Source of the DNA: Quillaja saponaria
Taxonomy: Eukaryota > Streptophyta > Magnoliopsida > Fabales > Quillajaceae
Assembly (NCBI GenBank): GCA_029379385.1
Contig: CM055612.1
Span: forward strand, 17,918,001 to 17,982,000
Length of the DNA stretch: 64,000 bases
Direction: 5' to 3'
Position 1 is the stretch's first letter. Each line of letters starts with the position of its first letter. Made by a program: the position numbers and the translations under genes. Of this stretch, positions 1 to 12,060 are shown in pieces. Below the pieces are notes generated by a model, which worked only from the letters and a program-made list of their open reading frames with translations, did not search any database and was not told the origin of the DNA.

Positions 1-384
1 TGTGGTTTGTTTATGTGCATGATCTAAGAGCTTTATTTTTGCTAGTTGGTAGAACAATTGAGTTATTTTTGCTAATTGGTGGCATACTTTTTTTTTTTTT
101 TTTTTTTTCTATTTTTCTATTTTCTTCTCATTACTGCTTTTTTGAGTTAACATGTAGATAATATTGTGGGTTGCTTAAAACGTAGAGAGTTCTTATCTTG
201 AATTTTCTAATTCTCCAGATATAATTATTTCAATCACTTCCATTATAATTGTTTTCATTTTATTTTTCCTTTATTACACTTTATGTATATTTTTTTTTCT
301 TTTCAAAGTAGACATGGAGCTTTAAAGATTTGGTTGCTTGATTCTAAGTCATGTAGTATAATATAACAAGATTAAATTTTTCAG

Positions 385-3300
385 GACTTCCAATTTGGTT
401 GTCTATCTATGGAAATTATGAGACTTGCCTATGCATTTTGATTCACCTCTCGCCGTCTGAGCTCCAACATAGTAAATATAGTATTTGCGGGCTCAGAAAT
501 TAAGGCAGGCTTTGAGAAGATCTAGACATATTGGCTGCTCAATTAAGAGAAGAGTATTTTAAGGTACTCTATTACATTACCTAGGACTATATATTGTATC
601 AACAACTTTGTTTTGAACCATCCAAATAAGCTTCTTCTTTTTTCTTTTTTCTTTTCTTTTTTTTTTTTTTTTTTTTTTTCAGTTGTGGCATTGATTTTGG
701 TGTTGACTTTTGTTAAATTTGGTTTTGTAGTTCAAGAAGTTACGAATCCTCAAACTTAGTATAAGTGGCGTACTTAGCCTACTTTGAACTTATGTTTCTT
801 ATACTCCTGAGATTGTATCTAGGTAATGACATATATCTTTTACATTATACATCAAATGTTTTAGTCATATTTTTGCAATTCTCCTATTAGTAATTTTGAT
901 TTTCATACTTTTTTTTTACCTTGCCACCTAAATAATTGATTACTTGCCTTGAAAATTAAGCTTTTCATTCTGATTGCTGCATTTTGTCATCATTTTCTAT
1001 ATAGCTATAATAATTGAATCACATTTTTTGAAACAAGATTACTTTGAAATGTATTGTATCTATTTTATCACTGGATCTTTGTGTATATAACGAATTGAAA
1101 TTATAGCATCTTATGCAAGGAAACACCAATTAGTTTGGGATTTTAAGGCTTAGTTGAGTTGAGTTATGTAAGGAAACACCATTTAGGCCTTAAGCAAGCC
1201 CATTTGGTGCTATTAGCAACAACAACTACTGCTTCCATGTGCTGGAAGCAGTTGGTATTGTCGAGTGCAGCACCATTTGAGGCTTAAGCATGCCCTATTT
1301 GGTGCTACCGGGTGTTGGCAGCAAGGTAACACCATTTAGGGGCCTTAGCAAGCCCTATTTGGTGCTGTTAGGAAAATAAATTGTTGCTACCATGTGCTCA
1401 AATTTTGAATGTTTCTTCTTTACAAAATTAGTGCATTGTCGTTGTCTTAAGACTTATTTTAATTTGGGAAGATTGAAATGACATTTAAAAAATATAGAGA
1501 AGTATGATATAGAAACTCTGATTTAATATTTTGGATTTTTTGCAACTCAAATTCTTTTGACAAAAATTCGAGATATCATTTAGGCATATGATTTTCAAAC
1601 TGATATGGAAGTTCTTCATTTGCTTAACACTGCTTCCAAAAAGAGTTTTATTTATTTATTTACTTTAGTATTCTTTGTTTGTGTAAATTAGGTCCTACTG
1701 AATGAAGTTAAAGATAAAAGTAGTTGTAAATTTGTATTGGAGGGATGCAAAAGAGAAGTTGTTGAATGTTCTTGAAGATCTGAAACTGAGCTTTGTGGTA
1801 ATGAGAAGAGGAGGGCTTGAAACCATCAAAAGGTGTTTGTTTTATGTGTTAGATTATAATTCTCTAGACTATGATTATTTCTTACTTTAATGAACAACTA
1901 TCTTTTGTATATATATATCATGTTTTCCATTGGAAATTTGAATTTAGATATGACAAATTTTAATCGACCAATTACAATTACTTGAAAGTAGGTATCTTGA
2001 TGAAGATGTTGAGCAGATGCCAATGACTTTTGTCGTGTGAAAGCCTAGAAGCATTATCACTACTGGCTCAGATCATAGATTTTTTTAACTAAGCAGGTAT
2101 ACTAATTAATACCTTTATTTCAAAATTAAGATGCATAATTTAGTGAAGATCTTTTTAGCGTATGCAATTTATCTATTTATTTCTTATATTCTCCTATCAT
2201 CTTAATTCATGTCACACAAGAGGATGGAATATAGTGTGTAATGTGTTAAGGTACTTTCCTCTGTAATGTGCCCATAAAGAATTATTTCATAATTTACAAA
2301 ACTGATCCCTCAAGTAAAATAAGTATGTTTCATTAGTTTCTGGACACAAACTCTGCTTTGTTTAGACATCTTGGATGCGTAAGATCTATAGTAATGACTT
2401 GATGCAAAATTTTCATTTTATTGGCTTGATACATGTTTAATGTTTGACTATGTAAGAGTTATTTCACTTCACTCATCTTTAGCTCCATCCAAGAGTGGAA
2501 CTTATTCTTTAATTATGTTTTTAGTTAATCATAATGTTAGATTGACACTAATATTAATCTCTATATGCACATGCTAAAGCAAAAAAAAGAAAAAAAGGAA
2601 GAAAAATATAAAATCAAAATTAATTATCTGATATACTTTCCTATATACTATGTTTAAACTCTGAATTTTATATTATATGCTCCATTTTTGTCAGGTGATG
2701 ATAGAGGCTAATAAAGACGAAGATCTTTCAAATCTTCTAATCTAATGACAATATGATCTGACTTAAGTATATTTGTGTTTGTACTTGGTCCACCTTGTTG
2801 TTTATCTACAGATTCTCTGCCAATATAGATTAAAATGTTTCCATCTCAAAACAAAAGAGTAAATCTTCCCTGAATAAATGTCTATGATACTTTATGTAGT
2901 TTACTAGAGAGCAAATTGAAACAACTTTATGCATTCCTTATTATTGGTAACTTTTTATACATGTATTGATTTTTATTTTTTTTTAAAAAAATATGAATGT
3001 GTTGCTACTGGGTCTTTCAGGCACTAGCACTTATAGGCAACATTTGAAAAAACAACTACACAATAATTTATACTCTTTTTTCCTAAACTAAACTCTTAAA
3101 TTTTGATTGCATTAATAAGTTTATTCTTTACTGGATACCGAGTAATTGAATATCAGGACTACCTTCAATCATCAGTGTCATGCTTGATAGTCTTTGAGAA
3201 TGCAAAGCTTAATGCATGTGCTTGGGATTTGATAGTCAATGAAGAGTTCTTCCACGTAATTACATTTAACATTAGCTTAAATATTGTGATGGATTGTGCT

Positions 3301-3459
3301 ACAATACAAAAGCTAAATTAATAAGAGCCTAAGGCTCTGTGCCATATTGAACTTTATAATGGAATCTCATGAGCATGTTAATTCTTCAATTACTTGCAGA
3401 AACAAGAGGATGTACTTGATATTGTTATCACTTACTATGGGATAAATACTCATTGGCTC
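385..3459 (+). pseudogene. Exon-like fragments of an unrecognised gene, copy 1
   Basis: Several short stretches look like exons of a captured or decayed gene. A TTTTTCAG acceptor opens 385-563. A segment at 1692-1832 follows TAAATTAG. A segment at about 2036-2096 can be read as CESLEALSLLAQIIDF with an indel. 2695-2745 follows TTTGTCAG and reads VMIEANKDEDLSNLLI then stop. 3400-3459 is a clean 60-nt phase-0 exon between TTGCAG and GTAAGT and reads KQEDVLDIVITYYGINTHWL. Several of the others contain stops or frameshifts. I do not recognise the family. The pattern is consistent with a gene fragment captured by a Helitron, but no full-length frame survives. Confidence 0.4.
1176..1366. repeat. 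Three dispersed ~36-bp hairpin-forming repeats, copy 1
   Basis: A motif of the form CACCATTT-(A/G)GGCTTAAGCA-GCCC-ATTTGGTG occurs at 1176-1211, 1271-1306 and 1329-1366. The outer CACCA and TGGTG pair, inner GGC/GCC pair, and CTTAAG sits near the loop, so each unit can fold as a hairpin. The first two units are separated by about 60 bp and the last two by about 22 bp. Role unknown. Confidence 0.7.
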
Positions 3460-4779
3460 GTAAGTTTTTCCAAGACATGGTTGAATAGATAGAGCCATTT
3501 GGATTAGTCAAGTGTGGAGGCTTATGCCATTTAGGAAAGAATAGGAACTTAGTATTTGAGAAATTCTTTAAGGTTAGAGAAGGATTGAGCACTTATTTAA
3601 TAATGATAATTTGTTATGTATAATTTTAATTTGACAATAAAATAACGATAAAGCAATTATTTATTTGGAATAAAATATTTAGACATATATATTGTGATGA
3701 GTAGCTAAGTAGCTAACCACAAAAATATGGGACTTGACACTAAGAATGTAAACCACTTTTTTTGCATTTGAGAATGTTTAATTTTTCAGTGTACTTAGAA
3801 TATTAAGTTAAGCTTTAGTTAATGATGCTAGCAAGTATTTTAAATTTGGTTTTAGGTTAGGCAATCTTGTAACATATCCTTGTCCAGTTTATCCATGAAC
3901 AGAGAATATGACTATTTTGAGCATATTTGAAAGTTTGCTAAAGAGGTTTTTTCAATTTCACTAAATAACAATAAATTTTTGCAATACATTTCCTAGGATG
4001 TTTCAGTATTTTTTTTTTTTTTTTTGAATTTAGTTTGAAAATTTATCATAATATTAATTTTCCTAGTATTTTTTTAATTTGGTTTATTTTTTACCAATTT
4101 TGTTCTTCATAGTTGATAAAGTATTTTGTTTGTATGTTAATATACTTAGTGCACTTGGTTGCAGTTTAAGTCACTGTTTAAACATGCTATCATTCCTTTT
4201 GGTAATGTTACTGTATCTTAAGATATTAAAGATTTTTTTTAATGTTTGTTTAAGGAATAGAGTATTCCAATCAGAATATTTATATATTTTTTTTCTAGCC
4301 TAGGGTTGTTGCCGATAGAGTTCTAAGGCTACTTGCATCTTAAAGAAAAATCTCAACATGAGGTTGATGTTGCTGCTACTAGGAGAAGGCAATAGAAGAT
4401 AGTTTTTAACTATGTAGTTGGTCAATTTCGATTTGTATTTTTCTATCTTCTTCATGTTTAGTTTTTTGCCATTTGTCTCTTTCTACCTTTTTATTTTGTG
4501 GTTTGTTTGTGTGCATGATCTGAGAGCTTTATTTTTGCTAATTAGTGGAACACTTGAGTTATTTTTGCTAATTGGTGGAATACTTTTTTTTTTTCTATTC
4601 TCTTCTCATTGCTTCTTATTTGAGATAACATGTAGATAATATTGTGGGTTGCTTAAATCGTAGAAAGTTCTTATCTTGAATTTTCTAATTTTCTATATAT
4701 AATTATTTCAATCACTTCCATTATAATTGTTTTCATTTTATTTTTCCTTGATTACACTTTATGTATATTTTTTTTCTTT

Positions 4780-7700
4780 TCAAAGTAGACACGGAGCTTT
4801 AAAGATTTGGTTGATTGATTCTAATTCAAGTGGTATAATATAACAAGATTAAATTTTTCAGGACTTCCAATTTGGTTGCTATCTATGGAAATTATGAGAC
4901 TTGCCTATGCATTTTGATTCACCTCTTGCTGTCTGAGCTCCAACATAGTATATATAGTATTGGCAAGCTCAGGAATTAAGGTAGGCTTGAGGAGATCCAG
5001 ACGTATTGGCTGCTCAATTAAGAGATGAGTATTTTAAGGTACTCTATTACATCACCTAGGACTATATATTTTATCAACATCTTTGTTTTGAACCATCCAA
5101 ATAAGCATTTTTTTTTTTTAATTGTGGTATTGATTCTAGTGTTGACTTTTGTTAAATTTTGTTTTGGTAGTTCAAGAAGTTGCAAATCTCAAACTTGGTA
5201 TAGGTGGCGTACCTAGCCTGCTTTCAACTTATGTTTCTTATACTCTTGAGATTGCATCTAAGTCATGACATATATCTTTTACATCATACCACAAATGTTT
5301 TAGTCATATTTTTGCAATTCTCCTATTAGTAGTTTTGATTTTCATGCTTTTTTTTACCTTGCCACCTCAATAATTGATTACTTGCCTTGAAAATTAAGCT
5401 TTTCATTCTGATTGCTGCATTTTGTCTTTATTTTCTATATAGCTATAATAGTTGAATCACATTTTTTGAAACAAGATTGCTTTGAAATGTATTGTATCTC
5501 TTTTATCACTGGATCTTTTGTATATAATGAACATAAATTATAGCATCTTATGCAGGGAAATACCATTTAGGCCTTAAACATGCCCATTTGGTGTAATTAG
5601 CAACAACAACTACTGCTTCCATGTGCTGGAAGTAGTTGGTATTGTCGAGGGCAGCACCATTTGGGGCTTAAGCATGCCCCATTTGGTGCTGCCATGTGCT
5701 GGCAACAAGGTAACACCATTTAGAGGCCTTAGCAAGCCTTATTTGGTGCTGTTAGGAAAATAAATTGTTGCTGCCATGTGCTGGAATTTTGAATATTTCT
5801 TCTCTACAAAATTAGTGCATTGTCTTTGTCTTAAGACTTATTATGATTTGGGAAGATTGAAATGACGTTTAAAAAATATAGAGAAGTATGATATGTAGAC
5901 TCTGATTTAATATTTTGGATTTTTTGCAAATTCTTTTAACAGAATTTCGAGATATCATGTAGGCATATGATTTTCAAACTGATATGGAAGTTCTTCATTT
6001 GCTTAACACTACTTCTAGAAAGAAAGTGTTTTATTTATTTATGATCTTTTTATTTATTTACTTTAGTATTCTTTGTTTGTGTAAATTGGGTCCTACTGAA
6101 TGAAGTTAAAGATAAAAGTAGTTGTAAATTTGTATTGGAGGGATGTAAAAGAGAAGTTGTTGAATGTTCTTGAAGATTTAAAACTGGGCTTTGTGGTAAT
6201 GAGAAGAGGAGGGCTTGAAACCATCAAAAGGTGTTTGTTTTATGTTTTAGATACTAATTCTCTAGACTATGATTATTTCACACTTTAATGAATAACTATT
6301 TATGTATATATATCATGTTTTCCATTAGAAATTTGAATTTAGATATGACAAATTTTTAATCGACCATTTACAATTACTTGAAAGCAGGTATCTCAATGAA
6401 GATGCTGAGTAGATTCCAATGACTTTTGTCATGTGAAAGCCTGGAAGCATTATCACTGCTACTCAGATTATAGATTTTTTAACTAAGCAGGTTTACTACT
6501 TAATACCTTTATTTCAAAATTAAGATGCATAATTTAGTGAAGATCTTTTTAGCGAGTGCAATTTATCTATTTCTTTCTCATATTCTCCCATCATCTTACT
6601 TCATGTCACACAAGAGGATGAAATATAGTGTGTAATGTGTTAAGGTACTTTCCACTATAATGTGCCCATAGAGAATTCTTTCATAATTTACAAAACTGAT
6701 CCCTCAAGTAAAAGAAGCATTTTTCATTAGTTTCTGGACATAAACTCTGCTTTGTTTAGACATCTTGGATGCATAAGATCTATAATAATGACTTGATGCA
6801 AAACTTTCATTTTATTGGCCTGATACATGTTTAATGTTTGAATATATAAGAGTTATATCACTTCACTCATCGTTAGCTCCATCCAAGATTGGAACTCATA
6901 CTTACTTTCATTTTAGTTAAGTAGAGAAGGCTTTAATTGGGAACAAATTGTGTGAACCATAAGTCTGGAGTTCATCATAATGTTTGATTAACTACAATAT
7001 TAATCTCTATATGCACATGCTAAAGCAAAAAAAAGAAAAAAAGGAAGAAAAATATAAAATCAAAATTAATTATCTGATATACTTCCCTTTATACTATTTT
7101 TAAACTCTGAATTTTATATTATATACTGCATTTTTGTCAGGTGATGATAGAGGCTAGTGGAGACGAAGGTCTTTCAAATCTTCTAATCTAATGACAAATT
7201 GATCTGACTTAAGTACATTTGTGTTTGTACTTAGTTCACCTTGTTGTTTATTTACAGATTCTCTGCCAATATAGATTAAATTTTTTCCATCTCAAAATAA
7301 AAGAGTAAATCTTCTCTGAATACTTGTCTATGATACTTTATGTAGTTTACTAAAGAGCAAATTAGAACAACTTTATGCATTCCTTATTATTGGTAACTTT
7401 TTATACATGTATTGATTTTTTTTTTTAAAAACATGAATGTGTTGCTACTGGGTCTTTTAGGCACCAACACCTATAGGCAACATTTGAAAAAACAGCTATA
7501 CAATAATATATACTCTTTTTTCTAAATAAAACTCTTAAATTTTGATTGCATTAATAGATTTATTCTTTACTGGATACTCGGTAATTAAGCATCAAGACTA
7601 CCTTTAATCATCAGTGTGATGCTTGATAGTCTTGAGAATGCAAAGCTTAATGCATGTGCTTGGGACTTGAAAGTTAATGAAGAGTTCTTCCCTGTAATTA

Positions 7701-7897
7701 CATTTAACATTAGCTTGAATGTTGTGATGGATTGTGCTACAATACAAAAGCTAAATTAATAAGAGCCTAAGGCTCTGTGCCATATTGAACTTTATAATGG
7801 AATCTCATGAGTATGTTAAGTTTTCAATTACTTGCAGAAACAAGAGGATGCAATTGATAATGTTATCACTTACTATAGGATAAATACTCATTGGCTC
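4780..7897 (+). pseudogene. Exon-like fragments of the same unrecognised gene, copy 2
   Basis: This is the second copy of the exon-like fragments. The 51-nt terminal-exon-like piece is at 7141-7191 and keeps frame and stop (VMIEASGDEGLSNLLI). The 60-nt piece is at 7838-7897, but its donor has changed from GTAAGT to ATAAGT and its peptide has drifted. The segment around 6090-6230 keeps the same local frame as copy 1. The drift at splice sites and codons argues that this copy is not under strong constraint. Function unknown. Confidence 0.35.
5561..5750. repeat. Three dispersed ~36-bp hairpin-forming repeats, copy 2
   Basis: This is the second set of the CACCA...TGGTG hairpin motif, at about 5561-5594, 5655-5690 and 5714-5750, carried by copy 2 of the 4.4 kb duplication. 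The palindromic ends are conserved in the second and third units; the first has lost part of its right end (TTTGGTGTAA). Confidence 0.65.
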
Positions 7898-8536
7898 ATA
7901 AGTTTTTCCAAGACATGGTTGAATAGATAGAGCCATTTGGATTAGTCAAGTGTGGAGGCTTATGCCATTTAGGAAAGAATAGGAACTTAGCATTTGAGAA
8001 ATTCTTTAAGGTTTGAGAAGGATTGAGCACTTATTTAATAATGATAATTTGTTATGTATAATTTTATTTTGACAATAAAATAACGATTGAGCAATTATTT
8101 ATTTGGAATGAAATATTTGTACATATATATTGTGATGAGTAGCTAAGTAACTAACCACAAGAATATAGGACTTGACACTAAGAATGTAAACCACTTTTTT
8201 GCATTTAAGAATGCTTATATTTTCAGTGTACTTAGAATATTAAGTTAAGCTTTAGTTAATGATGTAGTAAGTATTTTAAATTTGGTTTCCGGTTAGGGAA
8301 TCCTGTAACATATCCTTGGCTGGTTTATCCATGAATAGAGAATATGAATATTTTGAACATATTTGAAAGTTTGCTAAAGAGGTTTTTTCAATTTCACTAA
8401 ATAACAATAAATTTTTGCAATACATTTCCTAAGATATTTCAGTACTTTTATTTTTTTTGAATTTAGTTTGAAAATTTATCATAATATTAATTTATAAAAC
8501 AACAAATTTACTATTACCTAGCAACTACTAAGTATT

Positions 8537-8567
8537 CCCGTGCCGCTAGGCACGGGTACCTCCCTAG
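8537..8567 (+). mobile_element. Helitron 3' terminus (hairpin plus CTAG)
   Basis: A perfect 8-bp stem, CCCGTGCC (8537-8544) and GGCACGGG (8549-8556), encloses a GCTA loop. Seven bases later comes CTAG (8564-8567), followed by T. This is the diagnostic Helitron 3' end: a GC-rich hairpin about 10-12 nt before a terminal CTRR, inserted in front of T. The hairpin is strikingly GC-rich against its AT-rich surroundings. The 5' TC end and any Rep/helicase gene are not visible and would lie upstream of the window. The element is probably non-autonomous or truncated. Confidence 0.85.
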
Positions 8568-9254
8568 TGTTTCCTTATAACCAAACGAATAGACTTCCGT
8601 CAGTCCAAAATGACATTCTGAAGAAACGGATAAGCAAGGGATTTAACATTTTTACGCTACAAAATTGTTCTTCTTAATTCTCAACTATCTACCCATTCAA
8701 CTCCTCTTTGCTCTTTCGCAATTTTCATTCCCCTTCTGGTACCAGCAGCCAACTATCATAAAGGTTATCTTCTAATTTTTTTTCACTTTTTTTTTTTAAT
8801 TTGATTTTTCAGAAAATCTCTCGGGTTGCACTCTGTGTGTTTGATGAAATGTCCAAGTTAAAAATTGACACGAAAGCCATCATATTTAGGAAGTAATAAT
8901 GTAGTGTTCATGGGAATTAGATTAAGTGCAAATTTATTGAGTTTTGTAATGTTGCTTGTGTCAGTTCTGGTGCAAATTTCTGATCTTATGTCAGTTTCTG
9001 CTTTCTCTTTTACTCAATTTTTTTTTTCTATGTGAATCTAATCTTTTATGCTAAATGACAGGAAAACTTTTATTCTTTCCATGCCAATTTTATAAAGGTA
9101 TAGCTTTTCAAGCCTGAATTGTTTTGCATTTTCTTGCAGATTCTGGTTGTTCTGCTTGCTGTGGACTTAGATACGCATGAGCCTCTCTAAAACCATTCAG
9201 ATTACTTTGCAGCTACCTTGAATAAATTTTAACCATATAGGAGTAGAAACTAAG
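8568..9254 (+). promoter_or_regulatory. Upstream region and 5' UTR of the YCED gene
   Basis: This 0.69 kb between the Helitron end and the YCED start codon must hold the promoter and leader. Pyrimidine-rich sequence around 8670-8740 looks like a transcribed leader. A possible 5' UTR intron runs from AAG|GT at about 8764 to TTCTTGCAG|A at 9140, since a poly-T-rich stretch precedes a good acceptor. I found no convincing TATA box. The Helitron insertion fixes the upstream limit of the native promoter. Confidence 0.4.
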
Positions 9255-10964
9255 ATGTCATTTGTGTTCCTTACATCCTCCATTGCTCCCTTGTATCTAA
9301 ATCAATCTAAGCTTTGTAATTTGAATTCACAGGGAAATGATTTTCAAAATCAATACTGTTCTTTTGGTCTATTTGGTCATAGGAAAGTTCAGTGGAATAT
9401 TACTGAAAATATATGCACCAGTTTTAGAAACAAATCACATAGTATTTTCAAGTCTACTGCAAGATGCATGAAGACCGATGTTCATTCCTTTACTGAAGAA
9501 AACACAATATCTTTAGATTGGGATGATCAAGAAGACATTGAAGACACAGGAAAACCCTGGGAAGGAGCAATCATATACAAGAGAAATCCTTCAATTTCAC
9601 ACATTGAGTATTGCACAACCTTAGAGAGGATTGGTTTGGGAAAACTTTCAACTGAAGTTTCAAAATCTAGAGCCTCTATTATGGGATTACGCGTGACAAA
9701 AGCTGTCAAGGACTTCCCACTTGGAACACCTGTTCAGGTTTCTGTAGATGTCACAAGAAAGAAGAAGAAGTTGAGGCTTGATGGGATCATTAAAACTGTC
9801 ATAACCCTTGGTTGCAATAGGTATTTTATTTGATACTTTATTTCAATTACTTATGGGAGTGGCTGCATGACACATATTTGATTTGTATTTCACCTTCACA
9901 CTCTTACACTGTTATTGCTAGTTCTGACCTTATTTATTTATTTTTCTTCTAGAGTGCCTTTTTCCAATATAGATTTTTGTAGTCCTTGACAGCTTTCTCA
10001 TCTAGTAGATTGGTTGCCAACTAATTTTTTAAGCAACACAATCTCTATTTTCCTTTCAAGATACCAACTTCATATTTTTTCTCTTCTCCTTTCCCCCTTT
10101 AGTGAGTTCTTGCCATTTCAGAAAGCTATATTTGGATATTTATGGCAAGCATTCCATTTGTGTTACCAAAATGGTGTATTTAAAAGCAAATGTTATAATT
10201 AGAAGAATTTGAAAGCCTGAAAAAATAAATAGAAAAAACTAAAAAGATCAATAAATCAAGATTGATGCATATGTAGAACTGAGTCTGAATCCAAAGTAAT
10301 ATTATTTCATTTTTTGCTGGTCTCGTTTCACACCCATGCTAGCTCTATGGACTTCATTTACTAGTAAAATGCTGCGACAGATGAAGTACAATATTTTTGT
10401 TTGTTTTGGTTATTCGAATGCGTCATCCAATTATGCAAAGGAAAAATGTTGCATGCAGTGGTATAACTATCCCACTCATCACTGTACTGGTGATGCTGTT
10501 TCCTGTTCAGTTCTTTAGAATTTGAGGCATATGTGATTGAATTGTATTGAAGGTGTGGAGAGCCAGCTGCAGAGTGCATATTCTCTGATTTCTCTCTCCT
10601 ACTTGCTGAAGATCCCATTGAAGAACCAGAGATTATAAATATGGGTTTGATTTTTGGGGAAGACAGATTTAAGTCAACTGGAAATAGTGATGAAGATGGT
10701 GACGATGATGAAGCTTCAATTGATTTGGATGACCGATTGCATTTTCCACTTGAGGACAAGGAAATTGACATTTCAAAGCACATCAGAGATAGAGTGCATC
10801 TTGAAATTACCATCAATGCAATATGTGATCCAAGCTGCAAAGGTTTGTGTCTAAAGTGTGGTACAAATTTAAACACCAGTAGTTGTATTTGTAGCAATCA
10901 TGAAGTCAAGGGGAAAGGTTTTGGCCCTCTTGGAAATCTGAAAAAGCAAATGCAGCAGAGATGA
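9255..10964 (+). CDS. Large ribosomal RNA subunit accumulation protein YCED homologue 1, chloroplastic (DUF177)
   Basis: This is a two-exon gene: exon 1 is 9255-9820 and exon 2 is 10553-10964, with the intron GT at 9821 and AG at 10551-10552. The splice joins AAT AG to G TGT, giving N-R-C-G-E-P, for 325 residues. The first ~75 residues are Ser/Asn-rich and low in acidic residues, as expected of a plastid transit peptide. The DUF177/YceD core follows (about 125-325). It includes the acidic DEDGDDDEASIDLDD stretch and a C-terminal cysteine cluster CDPSCKGLCLKCG plus CIC, the likely metal-binding signature. Bacterial YceD and plant DUF177 proteins are needed for 23S rRNA accumulation and plastid ribosome assembly. 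The start codon is the first ATG of the open frame and precedes the transit peptide. The stop TGA is followed by an A/T-rich 3' UTR. The ORF is intact. Confidence 0.9.
9821..10552 (+). other. Intron of the YCED gene
   Basis: A 732-bp GT-AG intron with donor AATAG|GTATTT and acceptor ATTGAAG|GTGTGG. It is T-rich and contains no recognisable inserted element. The in-frame stop just after the donor (TATTTTATTTGA) shows that splicing is required. Confidence 0.85.
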
Positions 10965-12060
10965 TGTTAGGTATAGAAATTGTATGATAACTTATTGCCC
11001 TATCCTTCTCTTTCTTTCTATTTTCTAATTGTGAGATAGAATACAATCGCTTCCGGTGAAGTGCAATGAAAAGTGTCTCTTTGTTTGTAGTTTACTTGAA
11101 TGGTTGTTATGATTGTGACAGTTCATGCCAATGCATTGATTATTATTAACATTTTGGAATCAAGTATAGGTTAAGCATTTGCTTAATTGGCTCAAAAACA
11201 ATAATTTTGCTTGTGGTGATTTTTAAGTAGTTGTGGGGGGTAAAGCAACAGTGGATGACAATAGCACTGTCAGTGGTGAAGTTGTATTGGTGGCAACAGT
11301 GGTGATGTAGTAGCAGTGGCTGCGGTGGTAGCCATTGTGTTGATATATAAGGTGGTGCTAGTGATGGTGTTTGGAGTGTGTTTGTCGACCAAATTTTGGG
11401 TAAAAACATTCCTTTGAAGACTATTTAAGAAAAACACAGTTTATATGGGTTCTGTTTGGATGGTTTTCAATTTTGAAGGCAGTTCTGAAAATGAAAAACC
11501 CACAATTTTGGTTTACAATTTAACTGTATATTGATAAATACACCATTTTAGTTTTCAAACTGTTTCCACAAACATTGGAAACTTTGAGACTTAACAAATT
11601 TGTTATTTTCTGTTACTAACAGTAGAAAAAAATACAAATTTGTTATTTTCTGTTACTAACAGTAGAAAAAAATACAATGGATTACAGCATTTGTGTATCT
11701 CTTTGTGAAATAAAATTTTTATTTCGAACTGTCATTTTCGCTTATAATGCACGTCCGGTCAGTGGGCACGAAACAATGAAGCGCGCCGAAAGCACCAGAC
11801 CCCGCTCCGCCCAGAACAATTGAAGTTCAATAAGCTGTCTTAAAAGTAAAAAAAGTATCTTTGATGGCCCCTCATTAGCTGGAGGAAAAAGCCAAACATA
11901 TCCTTCTTTTTCTTTTCTTGTCTTTGGTACCAATAGGTTATCATCACCACCATTTCCATTGTTACTGTTCAAATACCCCCTCAAATAACTTCTATATTTT
12001 TTTCTTTACCCCCAAAAGTAACTTCTATATTTTTTTCAGTGTTCCTTTTAGCTTTCATCT
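10965..12060. other. YCED-villin intergenic region
   Basis: About 1.1 kb without a supported gene. It starts with the YCED 3' UTR. 11220-11350 is rich in GTG/GGT triplets (purine-biased, low complexity). A 40-bp direct duplication lies at 11594-11673. 11980-12040 contains two copies of TAACTTCTATATTTTTTT. Short ORFs here show no codon or family signal. Confidence 0.6.
11594..11673. repeat. 40-bp perfect tandem duplication
   Basis: Two identical 40-bp units (11594-11633 and 11634-11673), beginning ACAAATTTGTTATTTTCTGT, lie head to tail. The identity suggests a recent replication-slippage duplication. Confidence 0.9.

Larger units (their letters stand above)
1..8492. repeat. 4.4 kb tandem duplication (two diverged copies)
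   Basis: Sequence from position 1 to about 4060 is repeated, in the same order and orientation, from about 4497 to 8492. Matching landmarks include 1697/6095, 2695/7141 and 4027/8460. The offset drifts between about 4.40 and 4.50 kb, mainly because poly-T tracts and small indels differ. The stretch 4061-4496 has no partner in the window and presumably belongs to the part of copy 1 that lies upstream of base 1, so the repeat unit is about 4.4 kb. The copies differ by scattered substitutions, so the event is not recent. The second copy ends about 45 bp before a Helitron 3' hairpin, so the duplication is probably inside that element. Confidence 0.92.

Noticed and set aside
1702..1890. The repeated 62-residue ORF (also at 6100-6288) as a real small protein
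   Set aside because: Its conservation is explained by the 4.4 kb duplication. An AG-bounded exon reading in another frame is equally plausible, and nothing supports translation.
10361..10897. A 178-residue minus-strand ORF over YCED exon 2
   Set aside because: It is antisense to a well-supported exon with family conservation, so it is a shadow ORF.
11742..11984. An 80-residue minus-strand ORF between the YCED and villin genes
   Set aside because: No recognisable domain, no splice or promoter context, and composition typical of chance ORFs in a villin upstream region.
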